This document shows, one piece after another, positions 40,793 to 49,584 of a stretch of DNA of 64,000 bases. A program made the position numbers and the translations under genes. The stretch comes from Ilumatobacter sp963746265 (GTDB taxonomy: Bacteria; Actinomycetota; Acidimicrobiia; Acidimicrobiales; Ilumatobacteraceae). Within the stretch, counting starts at the first letter, position 1; every line of letters starts with the position of its first letter. The notes under the pieces were generated by a model that saw only the letters and a list, made by a program, of their open reading frames with translations, made no database searches and was not told where the DNA came from. The stretch covers positions 248,001 through 312,000 of the forward strand of contig CAVVAM010000002.1 in NCBI GenBank assembly GCA_963746265.1. Direction: 5' to 3'.

Positions 40793-42046
40793 TCAGAGAC
40801 CGTTGGGGTACGCGGGGAACTTGCCGACGAGATCGGCGACGTCGCTGCGCACCTGGGCGAGCGCGTCGGTGTCGTCCCGGTTCCGGAGCGCGCGGGTGAT
40901 CATCGCGGCGATCTCCGGCATCTCCGCCTCACCCATCCCCTGAGTGGTGACCGATGGTGTCCCGATGCGGACACCACTCGTGACGAACGGGCTGCGCGGG
41001 TCGTCGGGCACGGTGTTCTTGTTGAGCGTGATGCCGGCCGAGTCGAGCGTCGACTGGGCGACCTTGCCGGTGAGCTCCTCGTCGAACGTGCGCAGGTCGA
41101 CGACCATCAGATGGTTGTCGGTCCCTCCGGAGACGAGGCGGAACCCCTCCCCCGCCAGGGCGGCGGCGAGCGCCGATGCGTTGGCCACGACCTGGTGTGC
41201 GTAGTCGCCGAAGCTCGGCTGCGACGCCTCGTAGAAGGCGACCGCCTTGCCGGCGATCGCATTCTCGAGCGGACCGCCCTGCCACCCGGGGAACACCGCC
41301 TTGTCGACCGCCTTCGCGTGCTCCTCGGTCGACAGGATACAACCACCGCGCGGACCGCGCAGCGTCTTGTGCGTGGTGAAGGTGACGACGTCCGAGTACG
41401 GCACCGGATTCGGGTGGGCCCCGCCGGCGACAAGCCCGGCCAGGTGCGCGATGTCGAACATCAGCAGCGCACCCACCTCGTCGGCGATCGCCTTGAACGG
41501 CTCGGGATCCAGCCGGCGCGAGTAGCTGGTGGTGCCGGCCACGATCATCTTCGGGCGGTGCTCGTGGGCGAGGGCGCGCACCGAGTCCATGTCGATCCGC
41601 TCCTCGCCACCCACGCCGTACGACACGAAGTGGTACAGCAGACCGCTCGCGTTCACTGGCGAACCGTGGGTGAGGTGGCCGCCGTGGTCGAGGCTGAGGC
41701 CGAGCACGGTGTCACCCGGCTCGAGCAGGGCCTGGTACACGCACATGTTGGCATTGGCACCGGAGTGTGGCTGGACGTTCGCGTGCTCGGCGCCGAACAG
41801 CGCCTTGACCCGTTCGATCGCGATCGACTCGATGTCGTCGACCACGGCGTTGCCGCCGTAGTAGCGCTTGCCGGGATACCCCTCGGAGTACTTGTTGGTC
41901 AGCACCGAGCCCGTGGCACGCATCACTGCCGGCGACGTGAAGTTCTCGCTGGCGATCAACTGGAGACCGGTCGTCTGACGTTCGTACTCACGCAGGAGCA
42001 GGGCCTCGACCTGATCGTCGGGGTGGGAGTCGGAGTAGAAGGGCAT
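40793..42046 (-). CDS. glyA: serine hydroxymethyltransferase
   Basis: A 417-residue PLP enzyme converting serine and tetrahydrofolate to glycine and methylene-tetrahydrofolate. It opens with the SHMT signature (LIASENFTSPAVM), has the YPGKRYYGGN loop, HSGANANM, and the PLP lysine in TTHKTLRGPRGG. AGGA lies 7 nt before the ATG. It is 37 nt downstream of rpiB; the rpiB-glyA-wecA order is common beside atp operons. Confidence 0.98.
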   Translation of the reverse strand: MPFYSDSHPDDQVEALLLREYERQTTGLQLIASENFTSPAVMRATGSVLTNKYSEGYPGKRYYGGNAVVDDIESIAIERVKALFGAEHANVQPHSGANANMCVYQALLEPGDTVLGLSLDHGGHLTHGSPVNASGLLYHFVSYGVGGEERIDMDSVRALAHEHRPKMIVAGTTSYSRRLDPEPFKAIADEVGALLMFDIAHLAGLVAGGAHPNPVPYSDVVTFTTHKTLRGPRGGCILSTEEHAKAVDKAVFPGWQGGPLENAIAGKAVAFYEASQPSFGDYAHQVVANASALAAALAGEGFRLVSGGTDNHLMVVDLRTFDEELTGKVAQSTLDSAGITLNKNTVPDDPRSPFVTSGVRIGTPSVTTQGMGEAEMPEIAAMITRALRNRDDTDALAQVRSDVADLVGKFPAYPNGL

Positions 42047-42083
42047 GGGCAGATCCTCGCGGTTCTCGTTGGTGGTCCGTCGG

Positions 42084-42545
42084 TCAGTTCGCCGATCGCC
42101 GGGACTCGACGCGTTCGATGTCGGTGATCTGGGCGACTCGGCGGGCGTGGCGGCCGCCCTCGAACGGTGTGGTCAGGAACACGTCGACGATCTCCTCGGC
42201 GAGGCCGACGCCGACGACTCGCGCTCCGATCGACAGCACGTTCGCGTCGTTGTGCTCGCGCGCCATGCGCGCGGTGTAGAGGCAATTGCAGAGCGCAGCA
42301 CGAACACCGTGCACCTTGTTGGCGGCCAACTGCTCGCCCTGCCCACTCCCGCCCAGCACGATCCCGATGTCGGCTTCGCCGTCACGAACCCGACGGGCGG
42401 CAGCCGCGCAGAACTCCGGGTAGTCGACGCTGTCGGTCGAATCGGTACCGCAGTCGACGATGTCGTGACCGGTGTCGGCCAGCAGGGCGATCAGGTGCTG
42501 TTTGAGTTCGAAGCCCGCATGGTCCGATCCGAAGGCGATCCGCAT
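42084..42545 (-). CDS. rpiB: ribose-5-phosphate isomerase B
   Basis: A 153-residue enzyme interconverting ribose-5-phosphate and ribulose-5-phosphate. It opens MRIAFGSDHAGFELK and has the VLGGSGQGEQLAANK phosphate-binding loop. The usual catalytic Cys-Gly position near residue 65 reads GIVLGGSG. The start may be ATG 42545 or GTG 42548; TACACT lies 9 or 6 nt upstream. It is first gene of the long leftward run into the ATP synthase operon. Confidence 0.95.
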   Translation of the reverse strand: MRIAFGSDHAGFELKQHLIALLADTGHDIVDCGTDSTDSVDYPEFCAAAARRVRDGEADIGIVLGGSGQGEQLAANKVHGVRAALCNCLYTARMAREHNDANVLSIGARVVGVGLAEEIVDVFLTTPFEGGRHARRVAQITDIERVESRRSAN

Positions 42546-42554
42546 CACGCTGGG

Positions 42555-42560
42555 AGTGTA
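42555..42560 (-). promoter_or_regulatory. -10 box TACACT, leaderless layout
   Basis: Ends 6 nt before GTG 42548 and 9 nt before ATG 42545 of rpiB. Confidence 0.5.
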
Positions 42561-42630
42561 CGAGCGCGAGCGGAACGGTTTCGAACGCCTTGACGAATCG
42601 TTCAGCTGGGCGTTCGCTCGGCGAAGCGCA

Positions 42631-43482
42631 TCACGGCGAGTCGACCTCTTGACCGCTGAGCGTTCCCTGGTCGGGGCACGACACGGCGAGGTACTCGTCG
42701 GTGCGGGGTGTCAGGACGTTGGTCACGAGGCTCGGGTCGGTGCTGAACGGCACCCGTCGCGAGGCGAACACGGCCGCCGCCTCGTCGATCGTGGCCCACT
42801 CGTCATCGGAGAGGTCGACGACGAACTCCGGTGTCGACGGATCGCGTCGGGCGAGTCCGGCGAGCCACGCGTCCGCGATCGCGGCGATCGTGACATCGTC
42901 GGCACCGACCGCGTCGAGCGCATCGCGCGCCTCGCGGAGTCGCCGCGCGAACGGTCCGAGGAATTCGTCGGCGACGAGCGTCTCCTCGTCGGCGAGTTCA
43001 TCCGGCCAATTGGCGAGCAGATCGTCGTAGGCCACGGTCACCGTCGGCGCAGCAGCCACCTCGAGGGCAGCGAGCTCCTCCGGCGGACCGGAGCCGAACG
43101 CCGCCGTCACGGCGACGACCTGGAACGAGCCGGCGAAGCGGCTCCACGACGAGCAGAACGCATCGTCGCTGTCGAGACCTGGGGTACCGGTCTCGTCGAT
43201 CTCCGACACGGTCACGGCCGGTTCGGGCGGTGGCAGCGTCGGAACACGGGTGGTCTCGGGCACGATCGTCGTCGTCGACTCGGCGGCCGTAGCGTCGGCG
43301 GCCGTACCGTCGGCGGCCGTACCGTCGGCGGCTGCGGGGACCACCGACAGCTCGGTCGCGATCGTCGTCGTCGAGGTTTCGGGATCCGCGACGTCGTCGT
43401 CGGACCGGCTGCAGGCGCCCGCGACCAACCCCGTTGCGACCACGAGGGCGAGAGCTCTGATGCGTCGGGCTCGGGTTGTCAC
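42631..43482 (-). CDS. lipoprotein of unknown function
   Basis: A 283-residue lipoprotein. A basic N terminus and hydrophobic stretch end in lipobox VAGAC with lipidated C24. A Thr/Ala/Asp-rich linker of about 70 residues follows, including a triple ADGTA-type repeat encoded by 15-bp DNA repeats. The helical domain from about residue 105 contains FCSSWSRFAGSFQVVA and has no family I recognise. It is divergent from the nucleoside hydrolase gene, 38 nt apart. Confidence 0.75.
   Translation of the reverse strand: MTTRARRIRALALVVATGLVAGACSRSDDDVADPETSTTTIATELSVVPAAADGTAADGTAADATAAESTTTIVPETTRVPTLPPPEPAVTVSEIDETGTPGLDSDDAFCSSWSRFAGSFQVVAVTAAFGSGPPEELAALEVAAAPTVTVAYDDLLANWPDELADEETLVADEFLGPFARRLREARDALDAVGADDVTIAAIADAWLAGLARRDPSTPEFVVDLSDDEWATIDEAAAVFASRRVPFSTDPSLVTNVLTPRTDEYLAVSCPDQGTLSGQEVDSP
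43280..43324. repeat. three tandem copies of a 15-bp unit
   Basis: Unit tcggcggccgtaccg; the first copy differs at two positions (tagcg for taccg region) and a fourth partial copy follows. The repeat is in frame inside the lipoprotein linker, so copy number changes would alter linker length without a frameshift. Confidence 0.85.
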
Positions 43483-43520
43483 GGCGCCATCGTCGCACGC
43501 CGCATGCGATGCTGATCGTC

Positions 43521-44486
43521 ATGTCGATCGATTCCTCCGGGCGCCCACGCGTCATTCTCGACTGCGACCCGGGCCACGACGACGTGGTCGCGATCGTCGT
43601 GGCGGCTCACTGCACCGACCTCGCCGGCATCACGACGGTCGCCGGCAACGCCCCGCTCGACCGGACCACGTACAACGCCTGCGTGATTCGAGACGCCATC
43701 GAACTCGACGTCACGGTGCACTCCGGTGCAGAACGGCCGCTCGTCGCCGAACCCAAGTTCGCCGGCTTCGTGCACGGTGAGAGCGGGTTGGACGGGGCCG
43801 ATCTGCCGGTGCCGACCCGCGGTGTCGACAGCACCGATGCGGTCGGCTTCATCATCGAGACCTGCCGCGCTCGGCCCGGTACGTGGCTGGTGCCCACGGG
43901 TCCGCTCACCAACATCGCGCTCGCCATCCGCTCGGCGCCCGACCTCCTCGATCACGTCGCCGGCATCTCCCTCATGGGCGGCGGCACGTTCGGGAACCGT
44001 ACGCCCCTCGCCGAGTTCAACATCTGGGCGGACCCCGAAGCGGCGGCGGTCGTGTTCGACTCGGGTGCCGACATCACGATGGCCGGCCTCGACGTCACCC
44101 ACCAGTTCCTGGTCACCCCGGAGCGCATCGAGCAGGTCGCAGCGATCGACGCGCCGTTCACGAACCTGATCACCGATCTGTTCCGATTCTTCGCGAGGAA
44201 CTACATCAGCCGCCACGACCGGATCCGCGGAGCGGCCCTCCACGATCCGCTCGCCGTCTTGGCGGTCAGCCATCCGGACCTGTTCGAGGCCGTCGATCGC
44301 CACGTGGCGATCGAAACGGTCGGCGTGCACACGGCCGGGATGACGGTCGTGGATCGCCGCGACGTCTCCGACCGCGAACCGCCGAACGTGCGCGTCCTCG
44401 AGCAGGTCGACGCCGACGCAGCCTGGGACGTGGTGTTCGACGCGCTCACGGCCGCCAATGCTCGATCTGCTGGGACCGCCGGGTAG
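43521..44486 (+). CDS. inosine/uridine-preferring nucleoside hydrolase family protein
   Basis: A 321-residue ribohydrolase. The calcium-binding DCDPGHDD motif near residue 14, TGPLTNIALAI, the MGGG strand and the FNIWADPEAAAVV block are all present, with the HDPLAV C-terminal aspartate. It hydrolyses the N-glycosidic bond of nucleosides for base salvage. ATG 43521 is preceded at 7 nt by GATGCT, a one-mismatch -10 box. Confidence 0.92.
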   Translation: MSIDSSGRPRVILDCDPGHDDVVAIVVAAHCTDLAGITTVAGNAPLDRTTYNACVIRDAIELDVTVHSGAERPLVAEPKFAGFVHGESGLDGADLPVPTRGVDSTDAVGFIIETCRARPGTWLVPTGPLTNIALAIRSAPDLLDHVAGISLMGGGTFGNRTPLAEFNIWADPEAAAVVFDSGADITMAGLDVTHQFLVTPERIEQVAAIDAPFTNLITDLFRFFARNYISRHDRIRGAALHDPLAVLAVSHPDLFEAVDRHVAIETVGVHTAGMTVVDRRDVSDREPPNVRVLEQVDADAAWDVVFDALTAANARSAGTAG

Positions 44487-44532
44487 CGCCGGCGCCGGCC
44501 GGCTCGTTGGATCAGCGAGATGCGCTCACCAC

Positions 44533-44538
44533 TAGCGT
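44533..44538 (+). promoter_or_regulatory. -10 box TAGCGT, leaderless layout
   Basis: Ends 7 nt before GTG 44546 and decides the start of the S9 peptidase gene. Confidence 0.55.
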
Positions 44539-44545
44539 GCCGATC

Positions 44546-46630
44546 GTGAGAGACACGTTCCCGCGCCAGTACGCCCGCACGCAGCGACTGACCCTCGGCG
44601 AGCCCCGCAATCTGACGGTCAGGCCGGATGGATCGCAGGTGCTGTTCCTGCGCAGCGGGAGCGGCGACGACCCGGTGAACCGTCTGTGGGTCGCCGACGT
44701 CGCGACCGGCGACGCGACATTGATCGCCGACCCCCGCGACCTGTTGTCCGACGACGCCGACACGCCGCCGTCGGCCGAGGAGCAGGCCCGTCGCGAACGA
44801 CTCCGCGAAGGGGCGGGCGGCATCACGGCGTACGCAACGGCGCAGCAGGCCGAACGAATCGCATTCAGCCTGGGCGGGCAGCTCTTCATCACCGGCACCA
44901 CCGCCGGGTCGGCCCGTCAGCTCGACGTCGACGGGCCCGTGTTCGACCCGCGCCCGTCGCCGTCCGGCGAACTCGTGGCGTACGTGTCCGGCGCCGAACT
45001 CCGCGTGACCGACCTCGACGGCAACGCCAGGACGATCGCCGCCGAGCCCGAACCGACCGACACCGTGTCGTGGGGCAGCCCCGAGTTCATCGCAGCGGAG
45101 GAGATGCGCCGCTACCGGGGCTACTGGTGGAGCCCCGACGGCGCTGCCATCGCGGTCTGCCGGGTCGACACGGCGCCCGTACAGGTGTGGCACATCGCGA
45201 ATCCGGCCGAGCCTGGCACCCCGCCGCAGGCGAACCGGTACCCGGCTGCCGGTACGGCCAATGCCGACGTCGGCCTGCACATCGTCGACCTGGACGGCGG
45301 TGACCCGGTCGCCGTCGAGTGGGACCGCGCACGGTTGCCGTACCTCACCGCCGTCAACTGGACCGAGCACGGTCTGACCGTGACCGTGCAATCGCGCAAC
45401 CAGCGTGAGCTGGAGGTGCATCTCGTCGACCCGACCGACGGATCCACCACACGCATCTGGAGCGATCATGACGACGTGTGGGTCGAACTGGTGCCCGGCA
45501 CCGGCTCGCTGATCGCGCCCGACACGCTCGTGATGTGCGCAGACCGTGACGGCGTCAGGCGTCTGCTGGTCGGCGACCGCGTCGTGTCGCCCGTCGACGT
45601 GCAGGTACGCGGCGTGATCGACGCCGCTTCCGACCGTGTCGTGATCACCGGGAATCCCACCGGCGACGCGACCCAGCTCCACGTGTACGAGTGGACCCCA
45701 CGGGGTTTCTCGGCGATCACCGACGGGCTCAGCGTCAACACGGCGGCGGTCGGCGGTGCGACCACCATCGTACGAACCACCGTCGTCGACGAGCCGGGTG
45801 GGCACTGGCGGCTCCCGTCGGGCAAAGCCCTCGCGAGTCATGCCGAACGACCGCTCGTGCGGCCGAACGTATCGATCACCACGCACACCGACCGGGTGTC
45901 GACGACCGCTGTGCTGCTCCCGCACGATCACGACGGCTCACCGCTGCCGGTGCTGCTCGACCCGTACGGCGGACCTCACGCCCAGCGCGTCGTGCGCTCC
46001 CACAACGCGTTCTGTGCGTCTCAGTGGTTCGCCGATCAGGGGTTCGCGGTGGTGATCGTCGACGGTCGCGGCACACCGGGACGTGGCCGCGCGTTCGAGC
46101 ACGCCGTCGTCGACGATCTCGCCTCCGGCGTGCTCGACGACCAGGTCGCCGGGCTCCACGCGGCCGCCGAACGCCACCCCGAGCTCGACCTCGGTCGGGT
46201 GGCGATCCGCGGCTGGAGCTTCGGCGGCTACCTCGCGGCCCTGGCCGTGCTGCGGCGCCCCGACGTCTTCCATGCGGCGGTCGCAGGCGCACCCGTCACC
46301 GAGTGGCGGCTGTACGACACGCACTACACCGAGCGCTACCTCGGTGACCCGAACGAGCAGCCCGAGGTCTACGACGCATCGTCGCTACTCCCGCTCGCCG
46401 ACCGGCTCACCCGCCCACTGCTGCTCATCCACGGCCTCGCGGACGACAACGTGGTCGCCGCGCACACGCTGCGGCTGTCCCAAGCCCTGCTCGAGGCAGG
46501 GCGACCGCACGAGGTTCTGCCGCTCGTCGGCGTCACGCACATGACACCGCAGGAGACGGTGGCGGAGAATCTGCTGCTGCACCAGCTGGACTTCCTCCGG
46601 CGGTCGCTCGCCGATGCACCGGCCAACTAG
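44546..46630 (+). CDS. S9 family peptidase, DPP-IV-like
   Basis: A 694-residue prolyl peptidase. The propeller domain contains the DPP-IV-type double Glu (FIAAEEMRRYRGYWWSPDG) that binds a substrate amino terminus, which suggests dipeptidyl release. Catalytic S558 is in GWSFGGY, Asp in HGLADDNV and His in GVTHMTPQE. No signal peptide is present, so it is likely cytoplasmic. It is unrelated in position to the other S9 gene at 25-27 kb. Confidence 0.93.
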   Translation: MRDTFPRQYARTQRLTLGEPRNLTVRPDGSQVLFLRSGSGDDPVNRLWVADVATGDATLIADPRDLLSDDADTPPSAEEQARRERLREGAGGITAYATAQQAERIAFSLGGQLFITGTTAGSARQLDVDGPVFDPRPSPSGELVAYVSGAELRVTDLDGNARTIAAEPEPTDTVSWGSPEFIAAEEMRRYRGYWWSPDGAAIAVCRVDTAPVQVWHIANPAEPGTPPQANRYPAAGTANADVGLHIVDLDGGDPVAVEWDRARLPYLTAVNWTEHGLTVTVQSRNQRELEVHLVDPTDGSTTRIWSDHDDVWVELVPGTGSLIAPDTLVMCADRDGVRRLLVGDRVVSPVDVQVRGVIDAASDRVVITGNPTGDATQLHVYEWTPRGFSAITDGLSVNTAAVGGATTIVRTTVVDEPGGHWRLPSGKALASHAERPLVRPNVSITTHTDRVSTTAVLLPHDHDGSPLPVLLDPYGGPHAQRVVRSHNAFCASQWFADQGFAVVIVDGRGTPGRGRAFEHAVVDDLASGVLDDQVAGLHAAAERHPELDLGRVAIRGWSFGGYLAALAVLRRPDVFHAAVAGAPVTEWRLYDTHYTERYLGDPNEQPEVYDASSLLPLADRLTRPLLLIHGLADDNVVAAHTLRLSQALLEAGRPHEVLPLVGVTHMTPQETVAENLLLHQLDFLRRSLADAPAN

Positions 46631-46633
46631 GTT
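46628..46633 (+). promoter_or_regulatory. -10 box TAGGTT, leaderless layout
   Basis: Begins on the stop codon of the S9 peptidase gene and ends 7 nt before ATG 46641. Confidence 0.5.
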
Positions 46634-46640
46634 CACTGCC

Positions 46641-47036
46641 ATGAACGACCGTCTGCACGAGCTCTACCGTGGCGTGGCCGTTCACGCCAACGCCGACCTC
46701 GAGCACACCGCGGCGCTCGAGCTGCTGGCCCTGGTGATGGCGGCGGACCGGCGCCTCGACCAGTCGGAGATCGACGCGATCAAGGACATCTCCGACGACT
46801 GGCGCGATGGCGACTTCACGTTCGACAAGTACCTCGGGCCGGCGATCGTGCGGGCGCAGGACGCGATCACGAAACAACAGGTCGTCGAGCTGATCGACGA
46901 CATCGATGCGCGGATCAGCAGTCGGGTGCTGCGCCGCGCCCTGTTCTCCGCCGCACGTGAGGTCGCGGGCATCGACGACGAGGTGTCACCGGAAGAGGGG
47001 TCGATCCTCGCCGAGATCGCCGTGCGCTTCGGCTGA
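46641..47036 (+). CDS. TerB-like protein
   Basis: A 131-residue helical protein resembling the TerB/DjlA N-terminal fold, with acidic repeats ALVMAADRRLDQSEI and AREVAGIDDEVSPEEGSIL in the two halves. TerB proteins bind metal ions at such acidic sites and occur in tellurite and phage stress systems, but no other ter genes are nearby. ATG 46641 is chosen over an in-frame upstream ATG because of the TAGGTT box. Confidence 0.75.
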   Translation: MNDRLHELYRGVAVHANADLEHTAALELLALVMAADRRLDQSEIDAIKDISDDWRDGDFTFDKYLGPAIVRAQDAITKQQVVELIDDIDARISSRVLRRALFSAAREVAGIDDEVSPEEGSILAEIAVRFG

Positions 47037-47048
47037 CGGAGCGCGTCG

Positions 47049-47348
47049 CTATCCGCCTTCGACCAACCGTTCACCGAACTCACGCAGGCGCTCGACCGAC
47101 TCGGGCGGCACCGGTGTGCTCCGGATGGCGAGCGCATCTTTGATCTTGCCGTAGGTCTCGGCTTCGAGGCCACAGCGCCTGCAGTCGTCGAGGTGTACCG
47201 AGAGCATCTCGATCTCGGCCTCGTCGGCGAGCTCGTCGTCGAGGAACCGCTGGAGCAGGCGACCGACCTCGGGACACGACAGCGTGTCGCCGGACCTGAA
47301 ACTCGGCCACCGACCCGACGTCATTCGTCGAATTGCGGAGCGGATCAT
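47049..47348 (-). CDS. zinc anti-sigma factor, RsrA/RshA-like
   Basis: A 99-residue ZAS protein with C25 and the H52-x3-C56-x2-C59 motif (VHLDDCRRC). In the SigR/SigH system these ligands hold zinc, and oxidation releases the sigma factor. Its ATG overlaps the sigma stop codon (ATGA), so it is made with its partner. There is no membrane helix, which fits a soluble redox sensor rather than an envelope sensor. Confidence 0.9.
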   Translation of the reverse strand: MIRSAIRRMTSGRWPSFRSGDTLSCPEVGRLLQRFLDDELADEAEIEMLSVHLDDCRRCGLEAETYGKIKDALAIRSTPVPPESVERLREFGERLVEGG

Positions 47349-47908
47349 CGTGGCCTCCCGGCTTCCAGATCGTCGTACGTCGGCGCTGCTCCCGTGCGAC
47401 GCAGCTGTTCGCGGATCTTCTTGCGACCCCGGTGGAGCCGACTCATCACCGTGCCCACCGGAATGCCGAGCACCTCGGCCGCTTCGGCGTAGGCGAGTCC
47501 GTCCATGTCGACCAACTCGATCACCTCCCTGAATGGATCGCCGAGTGAATCGAACGCCGCTTCCAGGTCGGCGTCGAACTCGAGGTCGACGAAGCGGTCG
47601 GGTCGGATCGCCTCGTCGTTTGCGGGCGACTGCACGAGCCGTTCCATCTGCACGTCGGGGTCGCGGAGCAACTCGGGCCGGCGCCGCCGATTCCGGTTGA
47701 TGTGCGTGTTCCTGAGGATCGTGAGGAGCCATGCCCGCGGGTAGCGGCCGTCGAATCGTTCGATCGCCTTGTAGGCACGAATCATGCTGTCCTGCACCAG
47801 GTCTTCGGCATCGGCCCGGTTTCGGGTCAGCGACTGCGCGACGCGCAGCATGACCTCGACTTCGGGCAGCACGTACCGCTCGAACGCGGCATCGCCGTCG
47901 ACACTCAT
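47345..47908 (-). CDS. ECF sigma factor, SigR/SigH-like
   Basis: A 187-residue ECF sigma factor. Region 2 has NRADAEDLVQDSMIRAYKAIERFDG and RAWLLTILRNTHINR; region 4 has DLEAAFDSLGDPFREVIELV and the helix-turn-helix AEAAEVLGIPVGTVMSRLHRGRKKI. The NTHINRNRRRRPE segment is typical of the SigR group. ATG 47908 is preferred; TTG 47938 would add 10 residues. A SigR-type promoter lies upstream and implies autoregulation. Confidence 0.92.
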   Translation of the reverse strand: MSVDGDAAFERYVLPEVEVMLRVAQSLTRNRADAEDLVQDSMIRAYKAIERFDGRYPRAWLLTILRNTHINRNRRRRPELLRDPDVQMERLVQSPANDEAIRPDRFVDLEFDADLEAAFDSLGDPFREVIELVDMDGLAYAEAAEVLGIPVGTVMSRLHRGRKKIREQLRRTGAAPTYDDLEAGRPR

Positions 47909-48003
47909 CGGTGGGCGCTCGAGCACGTCTGGAGCCAACGGTCAACAGCGGCCGGCACCAGCGTCCGCACTGATCCCATCCGTCCAGCATCGCATGCGGG
48001 GTG

Positions 48004-48030
48004 AACCCGGGCAGGACACACCGCTATTCC
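48004..48030 (-). promoter_or_regulatory. SigR/SigH-type promoter for the sigma operon
   Basis: On the minus strand GGAATA (48025-48030) and GTT (48004-48006) are separated by 18 nt, close to the GGAAT-N18-GTT used by Streptomyces SigR and mycobacterial SigH. Transcription would start about 90 nt before the ATG. This fits a thiol-stress sigma factor that activates its own gene. Confidence 0.6.
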
Positions 48031-48093
48031 GGCGTGCTCGATCAGGGTCGATCACCTCGCCCGACGCAACCCGACAGCGGCGTGCGGGGCGCC

Positions 48094-49188
48094 TCAGGCC
48101 GTGTCCGGGTGCAACGGTGCGAAGAACTGTCGATTCGAACGAAGCAGATCGAACACCGACACGGCGGCCGGCGGCAGGGCAGCATCGCTCTTGCGAACCC
48201 GGTCGACGCGATCGCCCCATCGGTAGACGGCGCTCGCCCATGTCACCCCACCGCCGAACGCCGTGATCACGACGACACCGTTCGGCTCGACACGACCACG
48301 GTCGAGCGCGTCGTTGAGGGCCATCGGCACCGAGGCTGCGGCCGTGTTGCCATGGTCTGCGATGTTGAGCATCACTCGATCGTCGTCGATGCCGAGCCGC
48401 TTGGAGGCCGCGCGGATGATCCGCTCGTTGGCCTGGTGGGGCACGACGAGTTGCACGTCGTCCACCGTGAGACCGGCGCGATCGAGCGCCCGCGACACCG
48501 ATTCGGTGATGCCACGGACGGCCATCTTGAACACCGCCCGACCCTCGAAGTGCAACTTCGACGACGCCGGGTCGCGCCCGTGGCCGAGCGGTGCGCGGGT
48601 ACCGAGCGATTCGAAGACCATCGTCGCGCCGGCGAGTCCGTTCGCGCCCAGATCGGCGCCGAGCATGCCGTCGCCGGCCCTCGATGCCTCGAACACGACG
48701 GCGCCTGCGCCGTCACCGAACAGGATGCAGGTGTCCCGGTCGTGGTAGTCCATCACCCAGTGGAGCTGCTCCGCTCCGACGACGAGGACGCGGTCGTGCA
48801 CGCCGGCGGCGATCATCGACGATGCCGTCACCGCCGCGTAGACGAACCCCGAGCAGGCTGCGTTGAGATCGAACGCGGCAGCGTGGACAGCGCCCATCCG
48901 CGCCTGAAGATGGCAAGCGTTGCTCGGGCAGGTGATCTCCGGCGTGACCGTGGCGAACAGCAGGAGGTCGACGTCGGTGACGTCGAGGCCGGCTGCCGCG
49001 AGTGCGTGATGCGCGGCGACCTCGGCCATGTCGGTCGTCTGCATGTGGTTGATCCCACGCGAGCGGATCCCGGTCCGTTCGACGATCCACTCGTCCTCGG
49101 TGTCGACGAGCTGTTCGAGATCCACGTTGGTCAGCGAGACCGGCGGCCGGCACTTCCCCCAGCCGGTGATCGTCGCCCGGCGCTGCAT
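48094..49188 (-). CDS. fabH: 3-oxoacyl-ACP synthase III
   Basis: A 364-residue KAS III that starts fatty acid chains from acyl-CoA and malonyl-ACP. The triad is C112 (NAACSGF), H251 (PHQAN) and N281 (HGNTAAAS). FabH normally ends near the GGGVTWASAVYRWG segment (about 325); here about 39 extra residues follow. It is away from any fab cluster. ATG 49188 has TACGGT 6 nt upstream. Confidence 0.93.
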   Translation of the reverse strand: MQRRATITGWGKCRPPVSLTNVDLEQLVDTEDEWIVERTGIRSRGINHMQTTDMAEVAAHHALAAAGLDVTDVDLLLFATVTPEITCPSNACHLQARMGAVHAAAFDLNAACSGFVYAAVTASSMIAAGVHDRVLVVGAEQLHWVMDYHDRDTCILFGDGAGAVVFEASRAGDGMLGADLGANGLAGATMVFESLGTRAPLGHGRDPASSKLHFEGRAVFKMAVRGITESVSRALDRAGLTVDDVQLVVPHQANERIIRAASKRLGIDDDRVMLNIADHGNTAAASVPMALNDALDRGRVEPNGVVVITAFGGGVTWASAVYRWGDRVDRVRKSDAALPPAAVSVFDLLRSNRQFFAPLHPDTA

Positions 49189-49194
49189 GCTCCA

Positions 49195-49200
49195 ACCGTA
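49195..49200 (-). promoter_or_regulatory. -10 box TACGGT, leaderless layout
   Basis: Ends 6 nt before the fabH ATG; the intervening TGGAGC could also serve weakly as a ribosome site. Confidence 0.5.
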
Positions 49201-49236
49201 CGTCGTCAGCGGGGACGACGTCGGTTCGCGGTCCGC

Positions 49237-49584
49237 TCAGCCGGTGACGGCGATGATCGCGGCCAACACCAACGCGGCGCCGGTGAACAGCACCGCACCG
49301 ACGCCCACCACCTGGGTCGCCGTCGGATGGACCGGGCTCTCACCCGAGCGCAGCGGGCCGTGCAGGTCGTCGTAGTGCTTCGCACTCCAGAGCAGCAGGC
49401 CGGCACCGGCCACCACCTGGGCGAGACCGACGAACGCGAAGACGAAGTGGACTGACAGCGAGGCATACCTCGCCATCAGCACGCCCGCGACCATCGAGGC
49501 AATCGCTGTCCGCTCCCATGCGAGCGCGGTGCGCTCGTGTTGCAGACCTGGGTCGAAGACGCTGGTGGGACGGGAGTTGCTCAC
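49237..49584 (-). CDS. DUF202 membrane protein
   Basis: A 115-residue protein with three membrane helices. The opening LQHERTALAWERTAIAS is the DUF202/YidH signature (E-R-T-x-L-x-W-x-R-T). The function of the family is unknown. The GTG start overlaps the stop of the preceding DUF202 gene by 4 nt, so the two may form a pair in the membrane. Confidence 0.85.
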   Translation of the reverse strand: MSNSRPTSVFDPGLQHERTALAWERTAIASMVAGVLMARYASLSVHFVFAFVGLAQVVAGAGLLLWSAKHYDDLHGPLRSGESPVHPTATQVVGVGAVLFTGAALVLAAIIAVTG

